A DNA stretch of 64,000 nt from Elmis aenea (lineage: Eukaryota > Arthropoda > Insecta > Coleoptera > Elmidae), in NCBI GenBank assembly GCA_947652605.1, contig OX393580.1, positions 19,302,159 through 19,366,158 of the forward strand, written 5' to 3'. The notes under the pieces were generated by a model. That model had not been told where the DNA came from. It searched no databases and was given only the letters and a program-made list of their open reading frames with translations. Position 1 is the stretch's first letter. Every line of letters starts with the position of its first letter. Made by a program: the position numbers and the translations under genes. Of this stretch, positions 1-10,365 are shown piece by piece.

Positions 1-572
1 ACAAGGGCTGAAAAGTGCGACCCCTATTGGTTTTTTTATTAGAACTTTTTGGTGGGTTGAAATTTTGCAATTAAAAACTTTTGTTTTGAAAGCTTAATTT
101 ATTTAGAAGCTTTTTTATATCGTTGTTTTCTCGTAAAACCTACAGTTTTTGAGTAAAAAATAAAATAAGTAAACATGAACTATCAAATATTCCAATATAA
201 AACGATTCATTTTGGTGGTTGCCATGGTTTGTTTATGTTCATATTGGGTAGAATTGATGGGCGTTTTAGCGTTGTCACCGCGTAAACGTCAAAACAAATA
301 ACACCTGTCAATTCTACGCAATATGAACACAAATAAACCATGGCAACCACCAAAATGAATCGTTTTATATTGGAATATTAAATTTGATGGTTCATGTTAA
401 CTTATTTTATTTTTTACTCAAAAACTGTAGGTTTTACGAAAAACCTAGGGAATAAAAAAGTTTCTAAGCAAATCAAGCTTCCAAGGAATAATTTTTTAAT
501 TGCAAAATTTCAACCCACCAAAAAGTTCTGATAGAAAAACCAACAGGGGTCGCACTTTTCAGCCCCTGTGAA
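1..572. repeat. Hairpin (foldback) element, about 570 bp
   Basis: The two halves are inverted copies of each other, from GGGCTGAAAAGTGCGACCCC near base 5 to the complementary sequence near 540-565. The centre lies near base 285, around a short GC-richer stretch. Internal matches include the ATGGTTTGTTTATGTTCATA segment and its complement near 320-345. The left end may continue outside the window. No coding capacity is seen. A partial copy of the right end and its flank recurs at about 46460-46650. Confidence 0.85.
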
Positions 573-690
573 GGTTGTAGATAATTGAAAATATTACTTA
601 GGAAAACCTTTTAATAAGTATAAATTATCTACCAAATATCATTCTCCTACATTTTTCTAAATTTTGGAAATAAAATAAAAATCTAAATAG
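573..690. repeat. Right flank of the hairpin, shared with 46.5 kb
   Basis: Bases 505-690 align well with about 46462-46645 (for example GTGAAGG, TTGAAAATATTACT, AATAAGTATAAA and TTCTCCTACATTT in the same order). The repeat unit therefore extends beyond the hairpin proper. No gene is seen. Confidence 0.6.
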
Positions 691-739
691 GTACTAATTA
701 ATTTCTATTAAATATTTTGTTTGTAGCCATTAATTAACA

Positions 740-1352
740 TGAAAACCGCAATAACTCGAGAAATATCAATTTTAGACATAATAGACCTTAAACAAATTTT
801 AAAGATAATAAATTTTTCGATAATAATATGTAAAAATATATAGGGCGTTCAATTTAAAATAATTGATTTAACCGTATTTGAAGTTTACCCAATTGGACCC
901 AGCATAAAAAACACCCTGTGTATTATTTTAAAATTGTAACTAGTCAGCAATCACTATGACACTATTGTCGAACAAAGTTTCAAAGGAATTGGTTCTGACA
1001 TAGCCAAGTTGTGAAATATCATTATTTTTTTGAGACTCCTGTTTCTGTCAAAATTTTCATAAAAACTTAAATAACTCAAAAACGACTGAATTTAGATACA
1101 TAAAACCTATATGTTTTTGAAAGAGAATTCAATTTTACATCTAAAAATCATAAAATATACTGGGTGTTCCATTTAATAAAACATAGTGACGTATCGGTGC
1201 GCAAAAACAAAACACTGTGTATAATTGAAAATAATTTAAGGTTATGTAGTAAATTACCACAAACAACTTTTGTATAAAACTTTTTTTTGTAAAGTTGTCC
1301 CGAGACGAGATATTGATCCGTTACGTTACTTTTTGGACACACTGTATAAGTA
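740..1352. repeat. Solo arm of the 58.6-60.2 kb foldback family
   Basis: Reads collinearly, though diverged, with about 59590-60191. Shared landmarks are the CACTATGACACTATTGTC segment, the TCTGTCAAAATTTTCA segment, a GGGTGTTCCAT box and a terminal ACACTGTATA. Only one arm is present, so it does not fold back on itself. The short open frames here are not supported as genes. Confidence 0.65.
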
Positions 1353-2612
1353 ACGTAACATTTATTTTCTACAATTATTTAAAATAATTAACCAAAATTA
1401 AACTCGATAGCCCCATACTTTATTTTTCGCTTTTTTGGTCATTTATTTGATTGCACTAATTCAGGGTTGAAAATCAACTTAGCGACTGCTTTTGATGGAT
1501 TAATAATAAAAATGGCGCCTTAATAATATATCGATAAAGGTTAACAAAAGTGTATATTTCTGTAAACTTAAAATAATTTAGTAACGGCTTATAAATGTCT
1601 AGTTTTTATTCTTATAAAAATCCAGCAATGTCTTGTTATATAAAAGCAATAAATTACATTATGTTAATTAATATTTCTGGATCTAGTAAGTAGTGAAGTA
1701 TTTCCTTTCAACGACTAAATCTGTCTGCGGCTGTACATGAATTTGATCTATCATTTAAACTTAAATTCCAACATGTCTGATTAGCATGCGTAGATACATT
1801 ATTTATAATTGACAATTAATTATAATAAATGTACTGCAACATTGTTTTTCTAACAAATAATACAGTTTGACCTATTTTAAACTTATAATTTTGGCACAGT
1901 ATGATGAAATTCTATGTACAAGTATTTAGACTTTCAAAATCGTATCTATTAGAACAATGTTTAAGACATTAATAATCAAATGCCAATCATATTTTTGCTT
2001 AATGCCTTAAGATTGAACCTAAAATCATGCAGTGCCGATACATTCATGACATTGGCAATCAAAATTTAGCTTGCATGGAATAAATGTTTAATTTTGCATA
2101 TTTAAGTATTTACTTGTTTATCGTTAATTTCACGTAATGTTAACAATGTCTTTGGTTAATGGTGAAAGGTATGAAATTTTCGATTTTTATTGAAAAGTCT
2201 AGCCTTTGCTCTTTTCAACTTTTCATAGTAATATTAAAACATTAATTCTAATTATTTGAAGGCTAATTACAATTATTATTTAGGCATTAAATAATGTGTA
2301 ACCAATTTTAAGCCGTTTGGTTAGTTTGAAGATTTTTCGATTTTTCCTTGAAAAAAGTATAAAGACGACTGCATTTTCTTAATTTTCATCAAAATTAATC
2401 CTTTCACGTGCCATTTGTTTTTATAGTAATGGTAAAATAATGTATTTTTGGGATCAGGATAGGTTTAAGAAATCAAATTCATTAAAGTACTACTAGAAAA
2501 AATCATTTTACATTCAACACTAATTATAAGAGTAGATATTATTATGGTGGGAAGCATATTTCGCACTGCCTATAGTAAAACACTATTATAGGCATAGACA
2601 ACGGGAGGTATA
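1353..2612. other. AT-rich DNA, no feature recognised
   Basis: About 1.26 kb with no coding signal, RNA gene or repeat boundary that I can support. The only structure seen is a short hairpin at about 2568-2593 (GCCTATAG and its complement). Confidence 0.5.
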
Positions 2613-3235
2613 CGGGGTGTAACCGAAATCTGGCTCACACCCATTTCTCCTTTAGTGTTGATTTCAGACAAACGAAATTTTAAATACAGGGATGCGCAAA
2701 AGTATGGAAACAGAAAAATATCTAGAACACTATTGCAGATATAACAATGAAATTTTGTATCTGCGCATTATGGTATTTTTTGGATTCGATGAAAATATTA
2801 AGGTTGCTATACGACTTCCGGTTCAACCGGAAATAAACTCAAACTTTGATATTTTAAATAGAACACCCTATATATTTTTACATTTTTAGATTCCTCTTAA
2901 TATTTTCTTTAAAAAATGTATACGGTTATGTGGGTCTAAAGTCAACCGTTTTCGTAAAATTTACATTTTTGTGAAAATTTTCAGCGATACAGCACTTAAA
3001 GTTATTTAAAAAGGCAGTAGAATTTCGTTTGAGAATTAGATTACCAATTGATTATTTTACACTTTGCGCTAGCTACATTTTCAAAATATTATACAGGGTG
3101 TATTTTACACTAGGTCAAACTTGTGTACTTTAAACATCGATAACTCGATTTTCTTAAATACAACACACCATTTGTTTTTACATAGTCTTGTAGAAAATTT
3201 GATTGTCTTTCAAAAACATCAGACATGTTTATACC

Positions 3236-3464
3236 AGTTACTTTTCTACTTTACCGTAAGGTCTTTTTAAAAAAGGTTTTATTATCCAAAATACATACTA
3301 TTTAGCTGAAGGCTAGATTCTAACTAATAAAAATTACAAGATTATAAAAGTACATGAGTTTTACATCTTGTACGGGTATCATATTATATTACTGAGAAAC
3401 GCAAAGTGTTGATGATAAGAAGCCGCTGCAAGTTGCTGAATAAGCTGGGAACCAATATGTAACT
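3236..3464 (-). repeat. 3' LTR of the errantivirus
   Basis: 229 bp, bounded by AGTTAC and GTAACT, and preceded by the TACC target duplication. It appears identical to 10137-10365. On the minus strand it carries an AATAAA polyadenylation signal (complement at 3278-3283). Confidence 0.95.
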
Positions 3465-3473
3465 CCTCCCTCC
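3465..3473 (-). promoter_or_regulatory. Polypurine tract
   Basis: On the minus strand GGAGGGAGG abuts the 3' LTR directly and directly follows the env stop codon. This is the expected site for plus-strand priming in an LTR element. Confidence 0.85.
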
Positions 3474-5118
3474 TTAGAATTTAGCTTCCTCTGGAAGATT
3501 GATTTTTCTTTCTTCTGTTTTCGTTTTGATTGATTGATTTAGATTTTTCTTCTGTTTTCTATTTTTGATACACTTTATAGTTAAGAAACAACCGATAATT
3601 ATGAGTATTATGTACACAATCACTGTCCATGCACTTGGCACATAATATTTAAATTCTTGTTCTATAATAGGTGTGGAAGGATTTGACGGTAGTTCTTTTA
3701 AATTTAGTGTTCTTAAATTTATCTTGGTATCAGCATTTTTGTTTTTCATGGGTGTTAGCTGTGGGGCGTTGATCACTAATGGTTTGCCAAATGTTTCGTC
3801 TCGAAATGTTATTTCCCGTTGATTGCAGTATAGTTTGCAGGAATTTTGTTTTATTAAGTAAATTCCTTTAAGTGTCTTCGTTTCGGTTTCTTGTTGGCAC
3901 TTGATAATAATATTTTCTTCCAATGGAAATACTCCCAAGTATTGGTTGATTTCGGGAATTATTTCTAGGTGATTTTCTTTAATATCCAATTCCACATGGC
4001 GGCACTGGTTTGAGTGTCCTTCTAATAAAATTTGCTTTTCGCATAGCGACAGGTGGTTTGTTTGTAAATAACTCGGACATTGAAATATTTTACCTTTGGT
4101 ACAAATGTCACTTAGAGGTATTATTTTATTATCATTGGATTTCAATAAAAATTTGACATCAGGAATTATAGTTATAAATTGTGATTCATACTTGGTGGGG
4201 ATTGGTAATAAGTAATATAAATTAAATTCTGTTTCAAAATCAATGGGTATTGATAAAAAGTAAATAATTTGATTGGGCTGAACCTTACAGTTAACTTCAA
4301 TAATAGATTCGAAATCTAAGATATTATCATATTTTAATTCAAATGGTAACTGATTCTTATAATAAACAGAAATTCTTTGTAGTTCTAAGAACAGATCATC
4401 AATTGTTATTATACTTGGGTGTAAAACTTGTAGTTTACAAAAAGTTAAAGAATTTTCCATATCTTGTAGGATATTTAATATAGCATTATAAAGTATTATT
4501 AATTGATTGTAAATATCTTTTGCAAAAAGAATATTCTGATGTGCAATTTCATTCTTTAATATTTCATTTAATTGTAAAATTCTTGATTTTAAAACTAATT
4601 CATTATGTTGAATATCTTGTATTGTATCGTTAAATATTTTTATGATTTGGTTATTAACAGTGTACTGCATACTTAGTTGACTTTGAATTTTTTGTTGGTT
4701 GGTTTGCATGTGATTTAGAATTTTATTAATTCTTTCGCCATCTTCGGCATCTAAGTTACCAGTCAATGTCTTTAACACCGTTCCTAATCCATTAATTATA
4801 CCTCGCTTATTTCTAATATTGGGTGAGTGCATATTAATATTATTAATTTTATCATTAATCGTTGTTTGCGTAAATCGAACAATTTTATCGTAATTGTCGA
4901 ACTCTCTGTTATAAGTGCTATCATTTAAAGTACTTAATTTTAAATTTTCATATTGGGTGTTTAAATTGTCGTATTCTTCAAATAACGATTTTAAACTGTA
5001 ATAATGTACAAAAGTATGTTTCGTGCGTTGTAGTTTAGCTACTCCTAAATTAATTGGTAATATACCTAAGTTTTGGGTGACGTTTTTTATTTCTGCTCCT
5101 TGTCCGATTGAAAGGAAC
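3474..5118 (-). CDS. env: Errantivirus envelope protein, main exon
   Basis: This exon encodes all but the first eight residues or so of a putative fusion-type envelope glycoprotein. The frame is open from a splice acceptor at 5119-5120 to the stop at 3474-3476. With the leader exon at 9923-9948 the joined frame is 557 codons including the stop. The visible parts are a furin-type RNKR site at about residues 111-114, followed by a glycine-containing hydrophobic stretch typical of the fusion peptide in this family, then a long ectodomain with several cysteines in its second half. A single membrane span lies at about residues 506-526, followed by a basic cytoplasmic tail of about 30 residues. An in-frame methionine at 4832 gives a shorter 452-residue frame, but it would start just before the furin site and lack a signal peptide. 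The family relates to baculovirus F-like proteins. No disruption is seen. Confidence 0.85.
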
Positions 5119-8100
5119 CTGGAATATTTTTAAATTGATAAGTGTTTTGTCTGGGTCTTTTAATATTAGAAAGGTGAATATTTTCAGTTGTGTTACAATG
5201 TTTTGTTATTATTTTAGCAGTTTTTAATTCAGAATTAACTTGTTTTATAGTTTCCGGCTTAAACTTATTTTTAGTTTTTTGCTGTTTTTGTTTGTTTCTT
5301 ACAAATACTCTTGTAGGAATTTCAACAACATTTTCTCTGTTTTCATTTAATTTATTGATTGTGTGTTCTTTCTTATTTTGTATATCTTCGTTTAACTTTT
5401 TATAAAGTAACTTAACCTTATCTCTATGTCTTAAAATATAATTATTAATTAATTGCTTATCTACTTCTATATCAAACGGAGATTCTGTTCCTAAATGACC
5501 AGAAATTATTTCATACGGTTTTAGGTTTGTTACCGAATGAATAGAATTATTATATGCTAATAGTGCATAATTTACCTTTATTTCGATTGGTTCGTCTTTA
5601 TAGACACTTTGATTATTTAATAATCTTATGTGTTCAATTAATGTTGAGTGAAAACGTTCGATAAGGCCGTTTGATTCGGGATGTTGAGAACTAATAAAAT
5701 GAATTTTTACTTTATGAACATCTAGTAGTTCTCTTAGCATTGAATTGTTGAATTCTGTACCATTGTCAGAAACAATTTGTTCTGGTATGCAATGGTGTGT
5801 AAAATATTTTATTAAACTGTTAACTACTTCAATACCTTGGGACGAATTCAATTTATATGCTTGACAGTACTTCGAAAATGAATCAATTATAGTTAAGAAT
5901 TTAACTTTCTCTAGTGTTATACTGTCAATATGTAAAATTTGGAATGGTCTAACCGCTGTAGGGGTTATATTAAATTTAAGTTTTAACGGGTTTCTATCGT
6001 ATTTCGTTATTTGACAAATCTCACAATTGTTTATAAAAGTTTGGATTGACTTTCGCTGATTTGGCCAATAATATGAAATTTTGATCCTATTTTCTGTTTC
6101 GTCTAAACCGCGATGGTTTGTTTTACCTTCATGGTAATTTCTTATCGTTTGTATTATTTCGTCTTCGTCAATAATATCGATTAATTTTTTAGTACACCTA
6201 ATCATGTTGATGCTTGAACTTTTAAAATATTTTTGAAGTATGTTACAGAATTTTTCATATAACGGATCTTCAAAATAAGTGTAATATCTGACTTTGGGTA
6301 CTATAAATTCTTTAATAAAATTAATTATTTCTTTTTCATAGTTGTTCTTGGAAAACTGAACTAGAATTCTTTGCCTGTCTTTATAAAGTTTTATGACTGA
6401 AGGGGACGATGGTGAGTAATTTGTTTCTGAGATAACAATCTGATTTTTACCAAAGTTTACTGGATATTCAGTGATTGGAATGCCTATAATAGGATTTTCA
6501 TCTTGATTTGAATGTACAGTTTCGTCATCGTTTAGATTTTCGCGTTCGTTTAAATTTTCCACTTCTACCACTAATGATTCGGTATCATTGTGTTTTGGAG
6601 TGTTTACGTTTTTCATTTGTTCATTGAAATTGTCCATGTATTCGAATATACCTTTCGAATGTTTTTGGGTTTCATTCATATTAAGTTCGATGCGTGATAA
6701 TGCATCGGCGTTTTTATTTAAACAACCTTTTTTATAAACTACTTCATAATCATACTCCTCTAGTTTAAGTCGCCATCTAATTAATTTTGAATTTGGCTCC
6801 TTAAGGGAAAATAACCATTGGAGGGGTTTATGATCAGTAACTATCTTAAACTTTCTACCGAATAAATAGGGTCTAAAGTATTTAACTGCCCATATTATTG
6901 CTAGTAACTCTTTTTCTGTGGTTGTGTAATTTTGTTCTGAGTCGTTTAAAGTTCGACTTGCATATGCTACAGGTAAATCAGAACTTATTTTACCTTGCGA
7001 CAATACAGCACCTATTGCAAAATTGCTGGCATCTGTAGTTAAATTAAATGATTGAGTAAAATCCGGATATTGTAATATCGGTTCATTAATTAATAGATTT
7101 TTACATAAATTAAAACATTTTATATACTCAGGGTCTGCAAAAGTGATTTGAGCATCTTTCTTAAGACAAACGGTGAGTGGCCTTGTTAGTTTAGCAAAAT
7201 CTTTAATAAATTTACGATAATATCCCAATAAACCTAAGAATCCTTTAATTTGTTTAGTTGTTTTAGGTAAAGGGTAATTTTGGATAGCTTTAATTTTGTC
7301 TGGATTAGGTTTAACACCTTCGGGAGTAACAATATGTCCAAGATATGCTACTTCCTTCCGTAAAAATTCGGATTTATCCAATTGAATTTTAAAATTAGTT
7401 TCTCTGAGTCTTTGAAATACTGATTTTAGTCTATCAATATGTTCTTGTAGTGATGTGGAGAAAATTATTATGTCATCCAAATACACCAAACACTTTTCAT
7501 TTTGAATACCGCGTAAAATATTGTCCATAACCCTTTGGAATGTTGCAGGCGCATTTTTTAAACCAAATGGCATTCTCAAAAATTCGTAATGACCATTTTC
7601 TGTGCTAAATGCTGTTTTGGCTATGTCATCTTCATGCATTTCTATCTGATGAAAACCACTAGCTAAATCTAAAGTTGAAAAGTATTGGCACTTGCCCAAT
7701 TTATCAAGTAAATCTGTGATATTAGGAAGTGGATATCTGTCGTCAATAGTTTTGTCATTCAATTTACGATAATCGATAACAACGCGCCATTTTTGTTTGC
7801 CTGAGGCGTCTAATTTTTTTGGTACGATCCAGATGGGGGATGACCAAGGCGAATTGCTGTTTCTAATAATGTTTTGATCTAACATATTTTTAATTTGTTT
7901 TTCAACTTCTGATTTGTGGATAAAAGGGTATCTATATGATTTAGTGTAAACTGGAATTTCGTCCGTAGTTCTAATTTTGTGTTTGATTTGATTCGAAAAG
8001 CTTAACTGATTATTCTCCAAATGAAATATATCTGAATATTCTTTTATTAATTTAGTTACAGTATATTTTTCTTCGGAGTTCATATGAGACGTACGAATTT

Positions 8101-8788
8101 TTGACGTATCGAATTTAAGTTTTTCTGTATTTAAATTATTAAAGTTCGGGTAAGTGGAGTGTTCGTATTCATCGAACTTCTCTACTATTAATGGTTCAAT
8201 AACCGCAACTGATATGCATTCAGTGGGGTTTAGTATAGTACAAATAGCCTGGTAGTTGTTAACTGTAGTAACACACTCAGGTATTTCTAGGTCATTAAGT
8301 TTTTTATATGGTATTATAATGTCGCCTTCTTTAATATTTTTGATATTAATTTTTATCACTTGTTCTGATCTTGGTTTTACCGTTATTTGATTAGTAACAT
8401 GTGATAATTTATAAAAGTTAATTTTTATGTTACTGCTAGGCGTATATAAAACATTATCGTTTAAATTAATAATTGCATTCAAACTTCTTAAATTATCGAG
8501 ACCTAATAGGATATCGAAATTTTTGTGAAAGTTAAATAGATAATACTTCAACTTATGTTGTAATTTAAATAATTTGGAACATTGAATAGTTGCGCTATAA
8601 TGTCCAATCGATTTGCCATTTACTGTAGAGATTTGAAATGGGTCATTTTGAATTGCATTTATAAAGTACTTTTTTGCGATTTCAGGTTTGATAAACGATC
8701 TTGTACTACCTGTATCTATTAAAACTTTTAAATTGTTTTCTGATAATATTATGTACGGTAGTTCGCTATCTTTATTAATCAAGTTCAT
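5087..8788 (-). CDS. pol: Errantivirus Pol polyprotein
   Basis: A 1,233-residue polyprotein, open throughout. The domains in order are: an aspartic protease with the DTG motif at residues 25-27; reverse transcriptase at about 280-470 with YLDD at 436-439; RNase H at about 575-700 with acidic residues at D586, E625 or E627, D652 and D695; and integrase with its zinc-binding HHCC set at H886, H892, C922 and C925 and a catalytic D955, D1008, E1044 set, the last two 35 residues apart as usual. It makes DNA from the element RNA and inserts it into the genome. The start codon overlaps the gag stop (TAATG), which suggests reinitiation rather than frameshifting. The 3' end overlaps the start of the env main exon by 32 bases in another frame. 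Confidence 0.95.
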   Translation of the reverse strand: MNLINKDSELPYIILSENNLKVLIDTGSTRSFIKPEIAKKYFINAIQNDPFQISTVNGKSIGHYSATIQCSKLFKLQHKLKYYLFNFHKNFDILLGLDNLRSLNAIINLNDNVLYTPSSNIKINFYKLSHVTNQITVKPRSEQVIKINIKNIKEGDIIIPYKKLNDLEIPECVTTVNNYQAICTILNPTECISVAVIEPLIVEKFDEYEHSTYPNFNNLNTEKLKFDTSKIRTSHMNSEEKYTVTKLIKEYSDIFHLENNQLSFSNQIKHKIRTTDEIPVYTKSYRYPFIHKSEVEKQIKNMLDQNIIRNSNSPWSSPIWIVPKKLDASGKQKWRVVIDYRKLNDKTIDDRYPLPNITDLLDKLGKCQYFSTLDLASGFHQIEMHEDDIAKTAFSTENGHYEFLRMPFGLKNAPATFQRVMDNILRGIQNEKCLVYLDDIIIFSTSLQEHIDRLKSVFQRLRETNFKIQLDKSEFLRKEVAYLGHIVTPEGVKPNPDKIKAIQNYPLPKTTKQIKGFLGLLGYYRKFIKDFAKLTRPLTVCLKKDAQITFADPEYIKCFNLCKNLLINEPILQYPDFTQSFNLTTDASNFAIGAVLSQGKISSDLPVAYASRTLNDSEQNYTTTEKELLAIIWAVKYFRPYLFGRKFKIVTDHKPLQWLFSLKEPNSKLIRWRLKLEEYDYEVVYKKGCLNKNADALSRIELNMNETQKHSKGIFEYMDNFNEQMKNVNTPKHNDTESLVVEVENLNERENLNDDETVHSNQDENPIIGIPITEYPVNFGKNQIVISETNYSPSSPSVIKLYKDRQRILVQFSKNNYEKEIINFIKEFIVPKVRYYTYFEDPLYEKFCNILQKYFKSSSINMIRCTKKLIDIIDEDEIIQTIRNYHEGKTNHRGLDETENRIKISYYWPNQRKSIQTFINNCEICQITKYDRNPLKLKFNITPTAVRPFQILHIDSITLEKVKFLTIIDSFSKYCQAYKLNSSQGIEVVNSLIKYFTHHCIPEQIVSDNGTEFNNSMLRELLDVHKVKIHFISSQHPESNGLIERFHSTLIEHIRLLNNQSVYKDEPIEIKVNYALLAYNNSIHSVTNLKPYEIISGHLGTESPFDIEVDKQLINNYILRHRDKVKLLYKKLNEDIQNKKEHTINKLNENRENVVEIPTRVFVRNKQKQQKTKNKFKPETIKQVNSELKTAKIITKHCNTTENIHLSNIKRPRQNTYQFKNIPGSFQSDKEQK
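5119..5120 (-). promoter_or_regulatory. Putative splice acceptor for env mRNA
   Basis: On the minus strand the AG at 5120-5119 follows an A/T-rich stretch ending TATTCCAG, near the end of pol. Joining here to the donor at 9922-9921 keeps the env frame open. Confidence 0.65.
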
Positions 8789-8790
8789 TA
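8786..8790 (-). promoter_or_regulatory. gag stop / pol start overlap (TAATG)
   Basis: The gag stop TAA and the pol ATG share one base on the minus strand. Such overlaps support termination-reinitiation in other retroelements. A frameshift site is not needed to explain pol expression here, though one cannot be excluded. Confidence 0.7.
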
Positions 8791-9912
8791 ATTCAAAACT
8801 GGGTCCGAGGCTTTCTCGTGAAAAAAAACATTTTCTTCAGGAAATTCAACTGAAGGTTGATCATCAATATTATTTAATTCTTCGACAATATAGTTTGGGT
8901 TACTTTGTCTGAAGTTATTATGGCTAGGACGATAATTTTGATTAGAAAATTGTCGATAAGTATTTCTAGTCGATACACTCATTGGAGTTGGTTTTGGGAA
9001 TCTTTGATTAGGATTCGATGCAAAAGCATTGTGTTCTGCACGTTTTCCATAATTAGTATTGTTATTTTTATTAAAATAATTTGTTTGAGTATTACTAGTA
9101 CTCGGGTTTGGATTTTGTGAATTATGAGCATAATTAGTTAATTGTAAATAATTCACTTTTGGTGGGTTTTTATAAAAGTTTGTTTTAGTTTGAAATTTAC
9201 TTTTAAATGTTTTTTGAGTTTGTGGCTCTAATTGGAAATCGTTAGTTAACATATTTAATGCTTCGTTTAAATCTGATGGATTCTTAGCACGCATAAGTGA
9301 ACTTAATGGTTCTTTTAGTCCACGTAACAAAATTCGTAAAGCACATTTACGGAAAAATGAAGTTAAAACTGGTATCTCTTGTGGGCTACCATGCATTGTA
9401 ATGTAAGAAATTTGCAGATTTAAAATATGTTGTATACGATTATAAAATTCAAAAGGCGTTTCATTACTTTGTTTTAATTCTGTCATTTCTATATTTAAAG
9501 TAAAACAATCTCTTTTATCAGAGTAAGTAGTTAATAACGCTTTTTTTAAATCTTGCCAATTTTTAATGATACAAGAAGATATACTTAAGGCGGCTTCACC
9601 TTTAATTTTTGCTAATATGCTTGACATCAGATATTCATTCTGAAAGTCATTTACATCAGCTGTGCTGTAAAATTTATTGACTAATTTTTCGCAAATTTCG
9701 ACAAATCTTGGCAAAAGTTCTGTTTCACCATTGAAATCAGGAACCATGTTTAAATATTCTTGTTTAAGGACAGCCATTTTATTTGAATTGTCGATTACTT
9801 TATTTTTAATTGAAAAATTAGGTTTGGGCTGATCTAGGTCTGAATCAGAATCACTTTGTTGGTCAATTGAGCTATCAGAATTGTAGTGACTTGGATTACC
9901 TCTAAAAGACAT
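8788..9912 (-). CDS. gag: Errantivirus Gag
   Basis: A 374-residue structural protein expected to form the particle around the element RNA. It has an acidic, serine-rich N-terminus, a helical central region (about residues 45-240) of the kind found in Ty3/gypsy capsids, and an asparagine-, glutamine- and proline-rich tail (about 250-350). No CCHC zinc knuckle is visible, as is usual in errantiviruses. The start at 9912 is the first methionine of the long frame and lies 9 bases downstream of a GTAAGT splice donor. The stop overlaps the pol start. There are no internal stops. Confidence 0.9.
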   Translation of the reverse strand: MSFRGNPSHYNSDSSIDQQSDSDSDLDQPKPNFSIKNKVIDNSNKMAVLKQEYLNMVPDFNGETELLPRFVEICEKLVNKFYSTADVNDFQNEYLMSSILAKIKGEAALSISSCIIKNWQDLKKALLTTYSDKRDCFTLNIEMTELKQSNETPFEFYNRIQHILNLQISYITMHGSPQEIPVLTSFFRKCALRILLRGLKEPLSSLMRAKNPSDLNEALNMLTNDFQLEPQTQKTFKSKFQTKTNFYKNPPKVNYLQLTNYAHNSQNPNPSTSNTQTNYFNKNNNTNYGKRAEHNAFASNPNQRFPKPTPMSVSTRNTYRQFSNQNYRPSHNNFRQSNPNYIVEELNNIDDQPSVEFPEENVFFHEKASDPVLN

Positions 9913-9922
9913 AGGTACTTAC

Positions 9923-9948
9923 AGTAAAATAATTGTTATCCTTTCCAT
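9923..9948 (-). other. env: Putative env leader exon with splice donor
   Basis: On the minus strand an ATG at 9948-9946 opens a 26-nt frame that runs to a strong GTAAGT donor (9922-9917). Joining it to the acceptor at 5119-5120 keeps frame with env and places an isoleucine- and leucine-rich hydrophobic segment at the N-terminus, as expected for a signal peptide. Subgenomic env splicing is established for gypsy. That this exact junction is used is inference. Confidence 0.7.
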
Positions 9949-10120
9949 TTAATCCACTATGGACTGGTGAGTACTCCTTTACAGACTTCCTCTTTGGATA
10001 GGAACTTGTCACTTCACTCGAAGTTTTACGTTAAGGTTGCACTTAACTTTATTTTATGGAATAGTCAATCAATCGTTGAAACGAACCGAATATTATATTC
10101 ACTAATATTCGTTTGACCAA

Positions 10121-10137
10121 TCCTACCGACTGCGCCA
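10121..10137 (-). promoter_or_regulatory. Primer binding site, tRNA-Ser type
   Basis: The plus-strand sequence TCCTACCGACTGCGCCA is what the 3' end of an insect serine tRNA plus CCA looks like, so the minus-strand element RNA would pair with it. It overlaps the last base of the 5' LTR by one base, as in the 17.6/297 group. The tRNA match is from family knowledge; no tRNA search was run. Confidence 0.85.
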
Positions 10138-10365
10138 GTTACTTTTCTACTTTACCGTAAGGTCTTTTTAAAAAAGGTTTTATTATCCAAAATACATACT
10201 ATTTAGCTGAAGGCTAGATTCTAACTAATAAAAATTACAAGATTATAAAAGTACATGAGTTTTACATCTTGTACGGGTATCATATTATATTACTGAGAAA
10301 CGCAAAGTGTTGATGATAAGAAGCCGCTGCAAGTTGCTGAATAAGCTGGGAACCAATATGTAACT
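10137..10365 (-). repeat. 5' LTR of the errantivirus
   Basis: 229 bp, apparently identical to 3236-3464 and followed by the TACC target duplication at 10366-10369. It contains the transcription start region for the element. No TATA box is obvious, and such LTRs often use an initiator. Confidence 0.95.

Larger units (their letters stand above)
3236..10365 (-). mobile_element. Complete errantivirus (Ty3/gypsy-type endogenous retrovirus)
   Basis: A 7,130-bp element lying on the minus strand, with two 229-bp LTRs that I read as identical. It has a tRNA-Ser-type primer binding site, a polypurine tract, and gag, pol and env in that order. It is flanked by a 4-bp target duplication TACC (3232-3235 and 10366-10369). 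Three large reading frames without internal stops, together with identical LTRs, point to a recent insertion that may still be mobile. The presence of env with a furin-type site, the short LTRs beginning AGTTA and ending TAACT, and the serine tRNA primer site fit the Errantivirus group typified by Drosophila 17.6, 297 and ZAM. It sits inside one arm of foldback B. Activity cannot be judged from sequence alone. Confidence 0.95.

Noticed and set aside
5190..5405. Plus-strand frame opposite pol
   Set aside because: It lies antisense to the intact pol frame and has only hydrophobic low-complexity content; a shadow of the real gene.
8688..9120. Plus-strand frames opposite the gag/pol junction
   Set aside because: Antisense to gag and the protease region, with no independent motif.
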